A stretch of 64,000 nucleotides of DNA from Shewanella gelidii (GTDB lineage: Bacteria; Pseudomonadota; Gammaproteobacteria; Enterobacterales; Shewanellaceae): positions 124,001 through 188,000 of the forward strand of contig NZ_BMPZ01000003.1 of NCBI RefSeq assembly GCF_014647855.1, given 5' to 3'. The notes below the pieces were generated by a model. That model was not told where the DNA came from. It saw only the letters and a program-made list of their open reading frames with translations, and searched no databases. Shown piece after piece: positions 56,803 to 64,000 of the stretch; within the stretch, counting starts at the first letter, position 1; every line of letters starts with the position of its first letter. The translations under genes and the position numbers were made by a program.

Positions 56803-57840
56803 ATGCTCCCTGAAACGGTCGATCCTAAAGTCAGTTTGCTTGAAAACGAACATCCGCAAATAAACCTTGTTCGCTGGATGCATCAGTGCGAACTCATTAA
56901 ACGATACTACCAAGCACAAGTGGTGTTCGTGGTTCAGCAAGTCAGCGACGGCTTTGAAGTCATTGTCAGCTCTATCAACAACACGCGTAAATTCGACTCA
57001 GGAGTGCTTTTCCCGCCTGAAACTAAATTATTCAATCGTCTCATTGCGAGCCCACCGGAAGGCATTAGTGTAGAACTGGGTAAAACAACAACGGATCAGA
57101 TCCCCGACGATTTCCACGGCACGAGCAACTTGTTATCAAGACCATTATTTTGGCCTGATGGCAGCATATTCGGGTGCCTATGTGTCTTAAACGCCAGCAC
57201 GTCTGATGACCAACCCATCAGTCCGTTCATGCTTGAGCCGTTTCAAATCCTATTACAGCAAGAATTAACACTCCTGTGTCAAAGCCATCGAATTGAGTCA
57301 CTTTCGATGCGAGATCGTAATACTGGTATGCTCAACCACTATGGTTTCATCATGATGGCGCCAAGACAGTTGAACTTAGGCCGACGTTTCGGTGCACATG
57401 CGGGCATTTTGTTTTTCGAACTCACCAATCAGCAACAGCCCAAAGATGTACTCGAAAGCCAGCACCGAATGCTAGGAAGCATAATTCAAGATACGATTCG
57501 CACTGCGGATATTGCAGCGCACTTTAATGAGACTCAATTTGTTGTGTTGGTTTTTATCGATTCTGAAGTCGACTTACAACACATTCTCAAACGCGTCGAC
57601 AAACAAGTGTCTCGACAAAATGAGCGCATCACCATTGATTCTAGCTATAGCTTCTTTAGCCCAGACTCAAGTGCTAAACTCGCGCCAATGATTGAGCAAG
57701 CCAGAACAAAGTTAAAGTCCTACGAACAGGGTTCGGCCTCATCTAATGAAGTGAATCAGCCTCAACATGCAGTACCAGCTCAAGCGATTGACTCAGTCAG
57801 CCCTATAGAACCACCGATCACGCCGGAAAAGCTAGAGTAA
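56803..57840 (+). CDS. GAF-like protein with degenerate GGDEF domain
   Basis: A 345-residue protein. The first 165 residues resemble a GAF domain (SRPLFWPDGSIFGCLCVLNA). The rest follows the GGDEF fold (MRDRNTGMLNHYGFIMMAPR, ILFFELTNQQQPKDVLE), but HFNETQF stands where GGDEF should be and the metal aspartate is missing, so it should not make c-di-GMP. It may bind a nucleotide or act as a scaffold. The tail is Pro/Gln-rich. ATG 56803 is chosen; a TTG lies five codons earlier. Confidence 0.72.
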   Translation: MLPETVDPKVSLLENEHPQINLVRWMHQCELIKRYYQAQVVFVVQQVSDGFEVIVSSINNTRKFDSGVLFPPETKLFNRLIASPPEGISVELGKTTTDQIPDDFHGTSNLLSRPLFWPDGSIFGCLCVLNASTSDDQPISPFMLEPFQILLQQELTLLCQSHRIESLSMRDRNTGMLNHYGFIMMAPRQLNLGRRFGAHAGILFFELTNQQQPKDVLESQHRMLGSIIQDTIRTADIAAHFNETQFVVLVFIDSEVDLQHILKRVDKQVSRQNERITIDSSYSFFSPDSSAKLAPMIEQARTKLKSYEQGSASSNEVNQPQHAVPAQAIDSVSPIEPPITPEKLE

Positions 57841-57873
57841 CGACGGCTCGATCTTAAGGCTTTGAAGAAATTG

Positions 57874-57914
57874 AAAAAGGAGTCGACAGGAACAATTTCA
57901 CGGCTCCTTTTTGT
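57874..57914 (+). terminator. Terminator after the GAF/GGDEF-like gene
   Basis: AAAAAGGAGTCG pairs with CGGCTCCTTTTT (one T-G) around 15 bases, followed by GTTG; it can act on both strands for the convergent neighbours. Confidence 0.75.
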
Positions 57915-57962
57915 TGTAAATAATGCGACCACTATTTGATGTAATGCAGATTACCCGTTGTC

Positions 57963-58196
57963 TTATTTATCTAAGTTTGAGTCTTGAGATTGCGCCCACT
58001 GAATAAACAACACCACAGGAAAAGGTGACATTGCGACGAGGCCAAGTCCAATGAAAGAAGCAATCCATAGCATTCCGGATACCTGTAAACTCAACTCAGT
58101 AAAAAAATATAACACTAAACCCACCAACAGCATGAATAAGCCGACCCAGTGAGCATACTTCAACCAAGTTAAGCTATTATTTTGGTTAATTGTCAC
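57963..58196 (-). CDS. Small two-helix membrane protein
   Basis: A 77-residue protein with two membrane segments (WVGLFMLLVGLVLYFFTEL and MLWIASFIGLGLVAMSPFPV) and polar ends. AAGGAAAGGC upstream provides a ribosome binding site. I do not know the family. It converges with the GAF/GGDEF-like gene and is divergent from the META gene. Confidence 0.68.
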   Translation of the reverse strand: MTINQNNSLTWLKYAHWVGLFMLLVGLVLYFFTELSLQVSGMLWIASFIGLGLVAMSPFPVVLFIQWAQSQDSNLDK

Positions 58197-58264
58197 GATT
58201 TTGCCTTTCCTTTTTTGATAAACACTTTACCCTAAGTACAACGAATGATTCATAGGGAAGTTTT

Positions 58265-58681
58265 ATGCTAAAACCAGCAATAACTTGTTGTGCGTTCTTA
58301 TTGATGCTTGCTGGCTGCCAATCAACGCCAAAGCCTCAACATAACCAACAGCTTGATATACTTGGCACTTGGCATATAGAGGTCATTCAGTCTCAGCCTA
58401 CGATAGACTACTCTCCAGCACAACTGACATTTGCAACCAACAATAAGCTCAGTGGCAACAACAGTTGCAATACTTTTGTTGGCTCATATGCACTTAAAAA
58501 CCAGCATCTTACTATCGAAACCACGGGCCACACAGAACGCGCCTGTGTTGACGCATTAATGCAGCAAGAGCAAAATATGTTGCAGATTTTGCCAGAAATA
58601 AGCCAAGCGGAGATGTTGAAAGGGAAACTAATTTTGCGCAACGACGATGGAAAATCCCTGTTAACTTTAAGCCGAATTTGA
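58265..58681 (+). CDS. META domain lipoprotein (HslJ-like)
   Basis: A 138-residue outer-envelope lipoprotein with lipobox MLAGC (Cys18). The META domain shows LGTWHIEVIQ, LTFATNNKLSGNNSCNTFVG, and TTGHTERACVDALMQQEQNM, the pattern of HslJ and relatives, which are linked to heat shock and novobiocin tolerance in E. coli. The two conserved cysteines are present. Single gene; start preceded by GGGAAG. Confidence 0.88.
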   Translation: MLKPAITCCAFLLMLAGCQSTPKPQHNQQLDILGTWHIEVIQSQPTIDYSPAQLTFATNNKLSGNNSCNTFVGSYALKNQHLTIETTGHTERACVDALMQQEQNMLQILPEISQAEMLKGKLILRNDDGKSLLTLSRI

Positions 58682-58742
58682 GCCAAATGACGCTAGAGTG
58701 CAACTGAGATTCCAGGCACTCTTGATACGCTATCAGGTGATT

Positions 58743-59036
58743 TTAGGCTTCAAAGTTTGTTCGCGAGCCATCTTGGTTAAATCGAATCGGGTACAGGGAT
58801 GCAGGGGGCTGATCGCGCTCAATCAAATAGCTCCAGTAGTCTTCATCAAAGCCACTAAGCCACTGGTTCTTTTTCCCTTGGGATTTTAGGATTAGCCACC
58901 ACCAGACAGCTCCCCAAAGACCAAAAGTCATTAGCGTTAAAAAAAAGTGCAGAGTATGATTGACTCCTTGTCTCTGCTTAGACTCCTGTTTCACACTCTG
59001 TGCACTCGCTTCACTGTTGTCGATGTTCGCCGACAT
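58743..59036 (-). CDS. Small membrane protein with cytoplasmic tail
   Basis: A 97-residue protein with a polar N-terminus (MSANIDNSEASAQSVKQESK), one or two adjoining membrane segments (HFFLTLMTFGLWGAVWWWLI) and a C-terminal tail. ATG 59036 with GAGG five bases upstream is preferred over the frame open to 59066. The H-x-x-L-T-L-M-T-x-G-L-W-x-x-V-W motif is a common small membrane fold of unknown role. Confidence 0.66.
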   Translation of the reverse strand: MSANIDNSEASAQSVKQESKQRQGVNHTLHFFLTLMTFGLWGAVWWWLILKSQGKKNQWLSGFDEDYWSYLIERDQPPASLYPIRFNQDGSRTNFEA

Positions 59037-59187
59037 AAGCAACCTCAAATTGAAAAGGAGAAACACACATAGACTAAAGTCTAGCAGAGTTATACTTTAG
59101 TCTAATAAGAATTTGTCTATTTTTGCAGCACAGGCTTCAGATTTAGCAAAAGGTGATATAGACCTCACAATTACCAACAACGAGTGA

Positions 59188-59634
59188 ATGATGAAAATAA
59201 GAAAAGCAACCGCGGCCGATGCTAAGGCCCTTGTGGATTTCAACCAAGCCATGGCCCAAGAAACCGAAAACAAACAGCTCGACCAAGCTGTATTAAGCCA
59301 AGGGGTGCAACGACTGCTGCAAAATGATGAAAGAGGCTTCTACATGGTGGCAGAGCAAGATGGAGAGCTCCTTGGTTCCTTAATGGTCACCTATGAGTGG
59401 AGTGACTGGCAAGCAAAAGATTATTACTGGATCCAAAGCGTATACATACGGCCGCAAAACCGCCGTCAGGGCATATATAAACGCCTCTACCAAGCAGTGC
59501 AGCAAATCGCAGCCGAAGCTGGCGGTGCTGCTAGCTTCCGCTTATATGTCGAGCGTGATAACCAAACCGCCCAGACCACCTATGAAGCACTAGGGATGGC
59601 ACCTTGCCAGTACCTGATGTACGAACAAAAGTAA
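59188..59634 (+). CDS. GNAT-family acetyltransferase
   Basis: A 148-residue N-acetyltransferase: MKIRKATAADAKALVDFNQA at the start, LLGSLMVTYEWSDW, and the acetyl-CoA loop YIRPQNRRQGIYKRLYQ, then RLYVERDNQTAQTTYEALGM. First of three closely spaced plus-strand genes (gaps 6 and 3 bases) with the YjjX-type NTPase and another GNAT. Substrate unknown; ATG codons at 59188 and 59191 are both possible. Confidence 0.87.
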   Translation: MMKIRKATAADAKALVDFNQAMAQETENKQLDQAVLSQGVQRLLQNDERGFYMVAEQDGELLGSLMVTYEWSDWQAKDYYWIQSVYIRPQNRRQGIYKRLYQAVQQIAAEAGGAASFRLYVERDNQTAQTTYEALGMAPCQYLMYEQK

Positions 59635-59640
59635 CGGGCA

Positions 59641-60207
59641 ATGACAACCATGAGCAATAAAATTGTTATCCGTGTTGGCTCCAACAATCCAGTAAAAGTA
59701 GCCGCTGCCAAGCAAGCCATCGCCTGTTTTTATCCAGGTACAGAAGTTGATTGTCAGGGCATGCATGCCCCCTCTGGGGTCGCCGAGCAACCCATGACCA
59801 CGGCCGAAACCAAACTTGGCGCCATCAACCGTGCCAAATACTGCCAACAGACCAGCCAGGCGGACTTTTATGTAGCAATGGAAGGCGGCGTCGATCATTT
59901 TGACCATGGTTACGCCACCTTTGCCTATGTTGCGATTCTCAAAGGCGAGCAATTGAGCGTCGGCCGCAGCGCTGAACTGCCATTGCCAGCTCAGGTTTAT
60001 CAGGCGCTTGAGGCTGGGGAAGAACTTGGCAATGTGATGGACAAGCTATTTAATACTGAAAATATCAAACAAAAAGGCGGCGCAATTGGCCTGCTAACCC
60101 ATCACCAAGCTACGAGAGAATCAAGCTATACCCAGGCACTTATCTTAGCAATGGCGCCTTTGCTAAATCCTGAGCTGTATATCACAGCAGACGTAGAAGG
60201 AAACTAA
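59641..60207 (+). CDS. yjjX: Inosine/xanthosine triphosphatase, YjjX family
   Basis: A 188-residue house-cleaning nucleotide phosphatase that hydrolyses ITP and XTP. VGSNNPVKVAAAKQAI at the start is the substrate loop; GVAEQPMTTAETKLGAINRA, FYVAMEGGVDHF and GNVMDKLFNTENIKQKGGAI are family signatures. Sits between two GNAT genes in a probable operon. A second ATG (59650) is possible. Confidence 0.93.
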   Translation: MTTMSNKIVIRVGSNNPVKVAAAKQAIACFYPGTEVDCQGMHAPSGVAEQPMTTAETKLGAINRAKYCQQTSQADFYVAMEGGVDHFDHGYATFAYVAILKGEQLSVGRSAELPLPAQVYQALEAGEELGNVMDKLFNTENIKQKGGAIGLLTHHQATRESSYTQALILAMAPLLNPELYITADVEGN

Positions 60208-60210
60208 TCT

Positions 60211-60750
60211 GTGTCTAGCAAAAATGTATTCTCTACCAGCAAGACTAAGAACTCCGGCCTGCTCGCCAATAATATTGCTATCCGGCCCATAACCGAAGCA
60301 GACAATCCGGTATTGGCGCAGATTATTCGCGCAGTATCAGCCGAATATGGTCTCACGCCAGATCGGGGTTTTAGCGTCGCCGATCCCACCCTAGATGCCC
60401 TATATCAGGTCTATCAGGCACCCAAGTCTAAATACTGGCTAGTTGAGCAAGATGGCATGGTTCAAGGCGGTGTTGGCATTGCGCCTTTGCCTGGTTACCC
60501 AGATGTGTGCGAGCTACAAAAGATGTATTTCTTACCGCAATTACGTGGTCAGGGAGTCGCCTGGCATATGAGCCAGCTTTGTTTTACAGAGGCAAGACAA
60601 TACGGTTTTAAGCAAATCTATTTGGAAACCACAGCTTGCCTGAAAGAGGCGCTTGCACTTTATCAGGCGCTAGGCTTTGCAACCCTTGAACGTCACCTTG
60701 GTGATACCGGTCATGATGCCTGTGAAATCCCCATGTTGAAGCAGCTCTAG
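60211..60750 (+). CDS. GNAT-family acetyltransferase, GTG start
   Basis: A 179-residue N-acetyltransferase: AIRPITEADNPVLAQIIRAV, YWLVEQDGMVQGGVGIAPL, ELQKMYFLPQLRGQGVAWHM with the acetyl-CoA loop, and LYQALGFATLERHLGDTGHD. Start GTG three bases after the yjjX stop, with GAAGGAA upstream. Last gene of the three-gene unit. Substrate unknown. Confidence 0.88.
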   Translation: MSSKNVFSTSKTKNSGLLANNIAIRPITEADNPVLAQIIRAVSAEYGLTPDRGFSVADPTLDALYQVYQAPKSKYWLVEQDGMVQGGVGIAPLPGYPDVCELQKMYFLPQLRGQGVAWHMSQLCFTEARQYGFKQIYLETTACLKEALALYQALGFATLERHLGDTGHDACEIPMLKQL

Positions 60751-60875
60751 CTAAGATACGATTCGCTATGCATTTGTTTTAAAAGTTGCTAACTTGGGAG
60801 CACTACAACCCCAATTCTCTCCACTTTCCAACTTGGCATTTTTGGTTGTAGCCTGTTGATTCACAAGGAGTGCAT

Positions 60876-61916
60876 ATGAAATATCACCGTCTCGGACATT
60901 CTAGCTTAGAAGTGAGTCAGCTTTGTTTGGGCTCCATGACCTGGGGAGCGCAAAACTCACAAAGCGAAGCATTTGACCAACTCGATTTAGCCATCAGCCA
61001 AGGCATCAACTTTATCGACACCGCAGAAATGTATCCGGTACCGCCGCAGGCGGATACCCAGGGAGATACAGAAACTATACTGGGTCAGTATTTACAGCAA
61101 AGGGGCAATCGAGACCAACTGATTATCGCCAGCAAAGTCGCCGCCCCAGGCTTAAAAGGCGACACCATACGCCCAGACATGAGCCTTAATTGGCGCAATA
61201 TTCATCAAGCGGTTGATGATTCCTTAAGCCGCCTGCAAATCGATACCATAGATCTGTACCAAGTGCACTGGCCAGATCGCCATACGAACTTTTTTGGTCA
61301 ATTGGGTTATGAACATCAAGAACAAGCGCCCATGACCCCAATTCTCGATACGTTAGAGGCATTGGCTGAGCTGGTACAAAGCGGCAAGGTGCGTTACTTG
61401 GGTATTTCTAACGAAACCCCTTGGGGCTTTATGAAGTACATTCAGCTAGCTGAAAAACATGGTTTACCTAGAATTGTCAGCGTGCAAAATCCGTATAACT
61501 TGCTGAATCGCAGTTTCGAAGTCGGCATGGCAGAAATCAGCCATCGCGAACAAGTACCGCTTCTCGCCTATTCCCCCTTGGCATTTGGTACATTAACTGG
61601 CAAATATTTGGACGACCAATGGCCAGAAAAAGCCCGCCTAACCCTGTATAAGCGCTTTCAACGCTATACCAGCAGCGAGCAAGCACTTGGCGCCACGAAG
61701 GCCTATGTCGAATTAGCGAGAGAGTTTGAGTTATCACCAGCCCAATTGGCATTGGCCTGGGTCAACTCAAGGCCATTTGTCGCCGCCAATATTATTGGCG
61801 CAACCCAGCTTGAGCAGCTACAACACAATATTGATAGTTTACAGCTTTGTCTCAGTGATGAAGTGTTGGCGCGAATTCAATTGATTGGCGAGGAATACCG
61901 TATCCCCTGCCCATAA
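60876..61916 (+). CDS. tas: NADP(H)-dependent aldo-keto reductase, Tas family
   Basis: A 346-residue aldo-keto reductase. KYHRLGHSSLEVSQLCLGSM, then INFIDTAEMYPVPPQADTQG with catalytic Asp/Tyr, LIIASKVAAPG (catalytic Lys), LYQVHWPDRHTNFFGQLGYE, and VSVQNPYNLLNRSFEVGMAE. The sequence follows E. coli Tas closely, as I remember it. ATG 60876 has a perfect AAGGAG five bases upstream, which excludes the GTG at 60870. Physiological substrate unclear. Confidence 0.92.
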   Translation: MKYHRLGHSSLEVSQLCLGSMTWGAQNSQSEAFDQLDLAISQGINFIDTAEMYPVPPQADTQGDTETILGQYLQQRGNRDQLIIASKVAAPGLKGDTIRPDMSLNWRNIHQAVDDSLSRLQIDTIDLYQVHWPDRHTNFFGQLGYEHQEQAPMTPILDTLEALAELVQSGKVRYLGISNETPWGFMKYIQLAEKHGLPRIVSVQNPYNLLNRSFEVGMAEISHREQVPLLAYSPLAFGTLTGKYLDDQWPEKARLTLYKRFQRYTSSEQALGATKAYVELAREFELSPAQLALAWVNSRPFVAANIIGATQLEQLQHNIDSLQLCLSDEVLARIQLIGEEYRIPCP

Positions 61917-62031
61917 TTTGATGGGGAGACTGTGGCGTTGGCGACTGATTTAAAAGCTAGCGCCTTGATTAGCATATCGCTCTAAGAATTACGAAGTCAA
62001 ACTAGATAAAATCTTTTAAATTAATTCCAAT

Positions 62032-63219
62032 TCAGACTTTACTGTCTTGTAGGTAGATATTTGGCAGCCTGTAAGAGCCTGCAATAGCTTTATGTTTATT
62101 TATACGACTTAAGTTCAAGCTCTGAGTAACATCAAAACCTAAAATTTTTGTTAATGTTCTTGCTAATATTCCTTGGTGGGCAACTTGAAGTTTTTTACTC
62201 TCTACACTTCCACTATACTGGTGTTCATCATGATATAATTTAACTAGTAGCATATTTGCAATTGCGGCACTATATTGATGATAATATTCCATTAACTCTT
62301 TGTCGTAGTCCATTTCCCCAACATAATCATATGGCCCTCTCAATCTCATATCTTCTCCTTCATCTAGTTCAGATTTACACCATTCTTTTTTCATATATAA
62401 ATTTTTGAAATCTCCCAGTTTATAATCTGTTTTATCAATACTATCTGCTACATATGCCAACAATTTAACTTTTCCTTGAGTTGAACTTCTAGTATATAAT
62501 TTTCCAAATTTCTCTGAGATATTATCTCCTGATTCTTCAGCAATTAAAGCAAGATCTGCGTCAGGATTTAAATCCCCTGGAACATATAATGTATTAACCA
62601 ATCTATTATAATGGGCTTCTCCAAACTTAGCAGCATCAAAAATAGAAGCAATTGCATTTCTTTGAATCCCATTAGGAACATTAATAAAGAATTCATCTCC
62701 ATCATTTTCTTTTTTAGTACTAAACGCCCAATTTACTGCGGAATTGCAATAAGTAATTGGCGTGTTTACTGCTATTATGTCAGTCCTAGGTTGATTATAA
62801 AACGGGTTTAATCCAAGGTTTCTTTTTACTAACTCAATTGCAAACTGCATTGTTGGTTCAAAACATCTCTCAAGCACACTATTTTGTAAATATTTCTCAA
62901 ACGCAGCTTGAGTTAATTCTCTTCCAGGTTCACTTTTCCCATCAATTTGATTACATACATCTTTAAAAAATCTGCGGCATAAATCACTATCAGCTTTGAT
63001 AAACCCGACGGGGAATAGGAACTCTTCAGGCCTTGCGCCTGCAATTAGGCCTGTTGAATTCAGCCCCCAAAGGCCAACACCGACTGCGCCAACAATGCCT
63101 TTTGACAGCCCCCTTCTAACACTATCTAGTTGGTTGTTCGCAGCCTGTTCCATATGCCTTTGTTCCTTATCGAGCAACTTTCTGATGTTTGAACACATAT
63201 TAACCACTTCAGCGAACAA
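62032..63219 (-). CDS. AT-rich orphan protein of unknown function
   Basis: A 395-residue protein; the start is uncertain (ATG 63219, 63198 or 63153). It may have one membrane segment near residues 42-62 (GIVGAVGVGLWGLNSTGLIA). Most of the rest is soluble, with YNQPRTDIIAVNTPITYCNS, NVPNGIQRNAIASIFDAAKF and DYVGEMDYDKELMEYYHQYS. Codon use is strikingly AT-rich (ATA, AGA, TTA) compared with its neighbours, which suggests recent transfer. I know no matching family. It stands alone, with a 14-base tandem repeat upstream. Confidence 0.7.
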   Translation of the reverse strand: MFAEVVNMCSNIRKLLDKEQRHMEQAANNQLDSVRRGLSKGIVGAVGVGLWGLNSTGLIAGARPEEFLFPVGFIKADSDLCRRFFKDVCNQIDGKSEPGRELTQAAFEKYLQNSVLERCFEPTMQFAIELVKRNLGLNPFYNQPRTDIIAVNTPITYCNSAVNWAFSTKKENDGDEFFINVPNGIQRNAIASIFDAAKFGEAHYNRLVNTLYVPGDLNPDADLALIAEESGDNISEKFGKLYTRSSTQGKVKLLAYVADSIDKTDYKLGDFKNLYMKKEWCKSELDEGEDMRLRGPYDYVGEMDYDKELMEYYHQYSAAIANMLLVKLYHDEHQYSGSVESKKLQVAHQGILARTLTKILGFDVTQSLNLSRINKHKAIAGSYRLPNIYLQDSKV

Positions 63220-63312
63220 GGTAAAAACTATCCCAGCTTGGTATCTAAAATCGTGAGCAAAATCGCTGAATAAAATTCAACAACTTAATAAGGCTACTTC
63301 AAAGTTACCAGT

Positions 63313-63354
63313 GCGCTGGTGACTTAGCGCTTGTGGTTTAGCGCTGGTGACTTA
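63313..63354. repeat. Three tandem 14-base repeats
   Basis: GCGCTGGTGACTTA, GCGCTTGTGGTTTA and GCGCTGGTGACTTA follow each other without spacers; the outer two are identical and the middle one differs at three positions. They lie between the promoter side of the orphan gene and the end of the NrtR-like gene. Confidence 0.8.
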
Positions 63355-63410
63355 ATAGGCAAGTATCTATTGCATGAACGTAACAGCAGAGCCGTCATGG
63401 ATGACACAAG

Positions 63411-64000
63411 TTATTGAGCACAGCCGTTCATCACTTGGTCAAACAAGACTTCACCACTGCCTCGGCGGCGATACAGAGCGGCTGGGCGTTGATTACCGGT
63501 GCGACTGTTGCCGGTTTCTTCCAGTAGGTTTGCTCTAGAAATGCGGCGCCGAAAAGCGGCACGATTTAACGGCACATCAAGAATAACTTCAAACGCTTGT
63601 TGCAGCTCACTTAAGGTAAACTCCTCACCAAGCAAATACACTGGCAATGTGCTGTAACGACTTTTCATTTTCAGCCGCTCAACAGCGTGGGTTACCAATT
63701 GGCGATGGTCGAATGCAATTTCTCCTTCACCTTGTAGCAAAGGCGCTACATCAAGCCAGTGCCACCCCTCCTGGGCTAGCATTTGCTCATCTTTAAATAG
63801 GCAAAAATACACCACACTGGCAGACCAACCGCGAGGATCGCGTTCACTCCCACCCACTGTAATCACCTGCTCTGAGAACGCAGGCGTCGGCAGTTTGTAG
63901 TCAATGAAAATACGCAGCAGTGCATCAGCAAGGCAGCGATCATGGGCTTTATTGACCTGGGTCGAAGGTAGGGCGAGATCATGTTGAAACGGAGCACATG
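63411..64000 (-). CDS. NrtR-type Nudix-like regulator, 5' end outside window
   Basis: The frame is open to the right edge, so the gene starts outside; GTG 63866 is not the true start. The Nudix-like part reads ADALLRIFIDYKLPTPAFSE then QVITVGGSERDPRGWSASVV, as in NrtR regulators of NAD metabolism. Where REL-x-EE of the Nudix box would be stands LLRIFID, so hydrolase activity is unlikely. The C-terminal winged helix has EFTLSELQQAFEVILDVPLN, FRRRISRANLLEETG and PAALYRRR. Probably a transcriptional regulator binding an ADP-ribose-type ligand. Confidence 0.8.
   Translation of the reverse strand, partial: CAPFQHDLALPSTQVNKAHDRCLADALLRIFIDYKLPTPAFSEQVITVGGSERDPRGWSASVVYFCLFKDEQMLAQEGWHWLDVAPLLQGEGEIAFDHRQLVTHAVERLKMKSRYSTLPVYLLGEEFTLSELQQAFEVILDVPLNRAAFRRRISRANLLEETGNSRTGNQRPAALYRRRGSGEVLFDQVMNGCAQ

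Noticed and set aside
1..64000. CRISPR array, rRNA operon or prophage
   Set aside because: No regularly spaced repeats, rRNA sequences or phage structural genes were seen anywhere in the window.

Overview
The window looks like chromosome of a marine gammaproteobacterium of the Alteromonadales/Shewanella type. The evidence is gene content and order: rapA, phoH and a large hybrid kinase together, and metK, tkt, epd, pgk and fba together, which is the order I remember from Shewanella (from memory, not searched). Other pointers are a Gram-negative porin, a TonB receptor, several two-component and c-di-GMP proteins, and moderate GC. Both ends of the window cut genes: a YfiR-like gene at the left and an NrtR/Nudix-like gene at the right.

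Layout. 1-4700: TonB receptor plus YfiR pair, tRNA-Leu(CAA) with its own promoter and terminator, a tiny DUF3149 membrane protein below an FNR-like site, and a SieB-like membrane protein. 4.9-17.3 kb: a sensor kinase, peptidase T, tcdA, a porin, a TPMT-type methyltransferase, a Ser/Thr-kinase-like protein and a 1231-residue hybrid sensor kinase. 17.6-28.9 kb: a phoH gene cut in two by an insertion of about 9.9 kb. 29.2-37.9 kb: rapA, a DUF3530 protein, a crotonase, a response regulator/diguanylate cyclase operon, a DUF5610 protein and a histidine phosphatase. 38.8-46.2 kb: an Atm1-like ABC exporter, aroG and several envelope proteins. 46.5-53.6 kb: the central carbon operon tkt-epd-pgk-fba, divergent from metK, which has MetJ-type boxes upstream. 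53.8-64 kb: small membrane and redox-type proteins, acetyltransferases, a YjjX-type NTPase, the aldo-keto reductase Tas, an AT-rich orphan gene and the partial NrtR-like gene.

The most interesting part is the insertion at 17836-27771. Its two ends carry the inverted 10-mer TACCCTAGTC. The missing C-terminal 81 codons of phoH, with the gene's terminator, lie at its far side. Inside are a Gabija-type anti-phage operon (GajA OLD/TOPRIM nuclease and GajB UvrD-like helicase, overlapping by 4 bases), a two-gene unit of unknown function whose first gene is split in frame by an IS21-family element, debris of IS3 and ISAs1 elements and of an antitoxin-like gene, and an intact but divergent PIN-PhoH gene. 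That second phoH starts one base after the stop codon of the truncated host phoH. I infer that the element breaks phoH but brings a replacement, driven by the host promoter and translationally coupled to the broken gene.

All functions are read from motifs and remembered family features; no database search was possible. Start codons were moved from the longest reading frame where a ribosome binding site or signal peptide argued for it, and this is stated in the entries.
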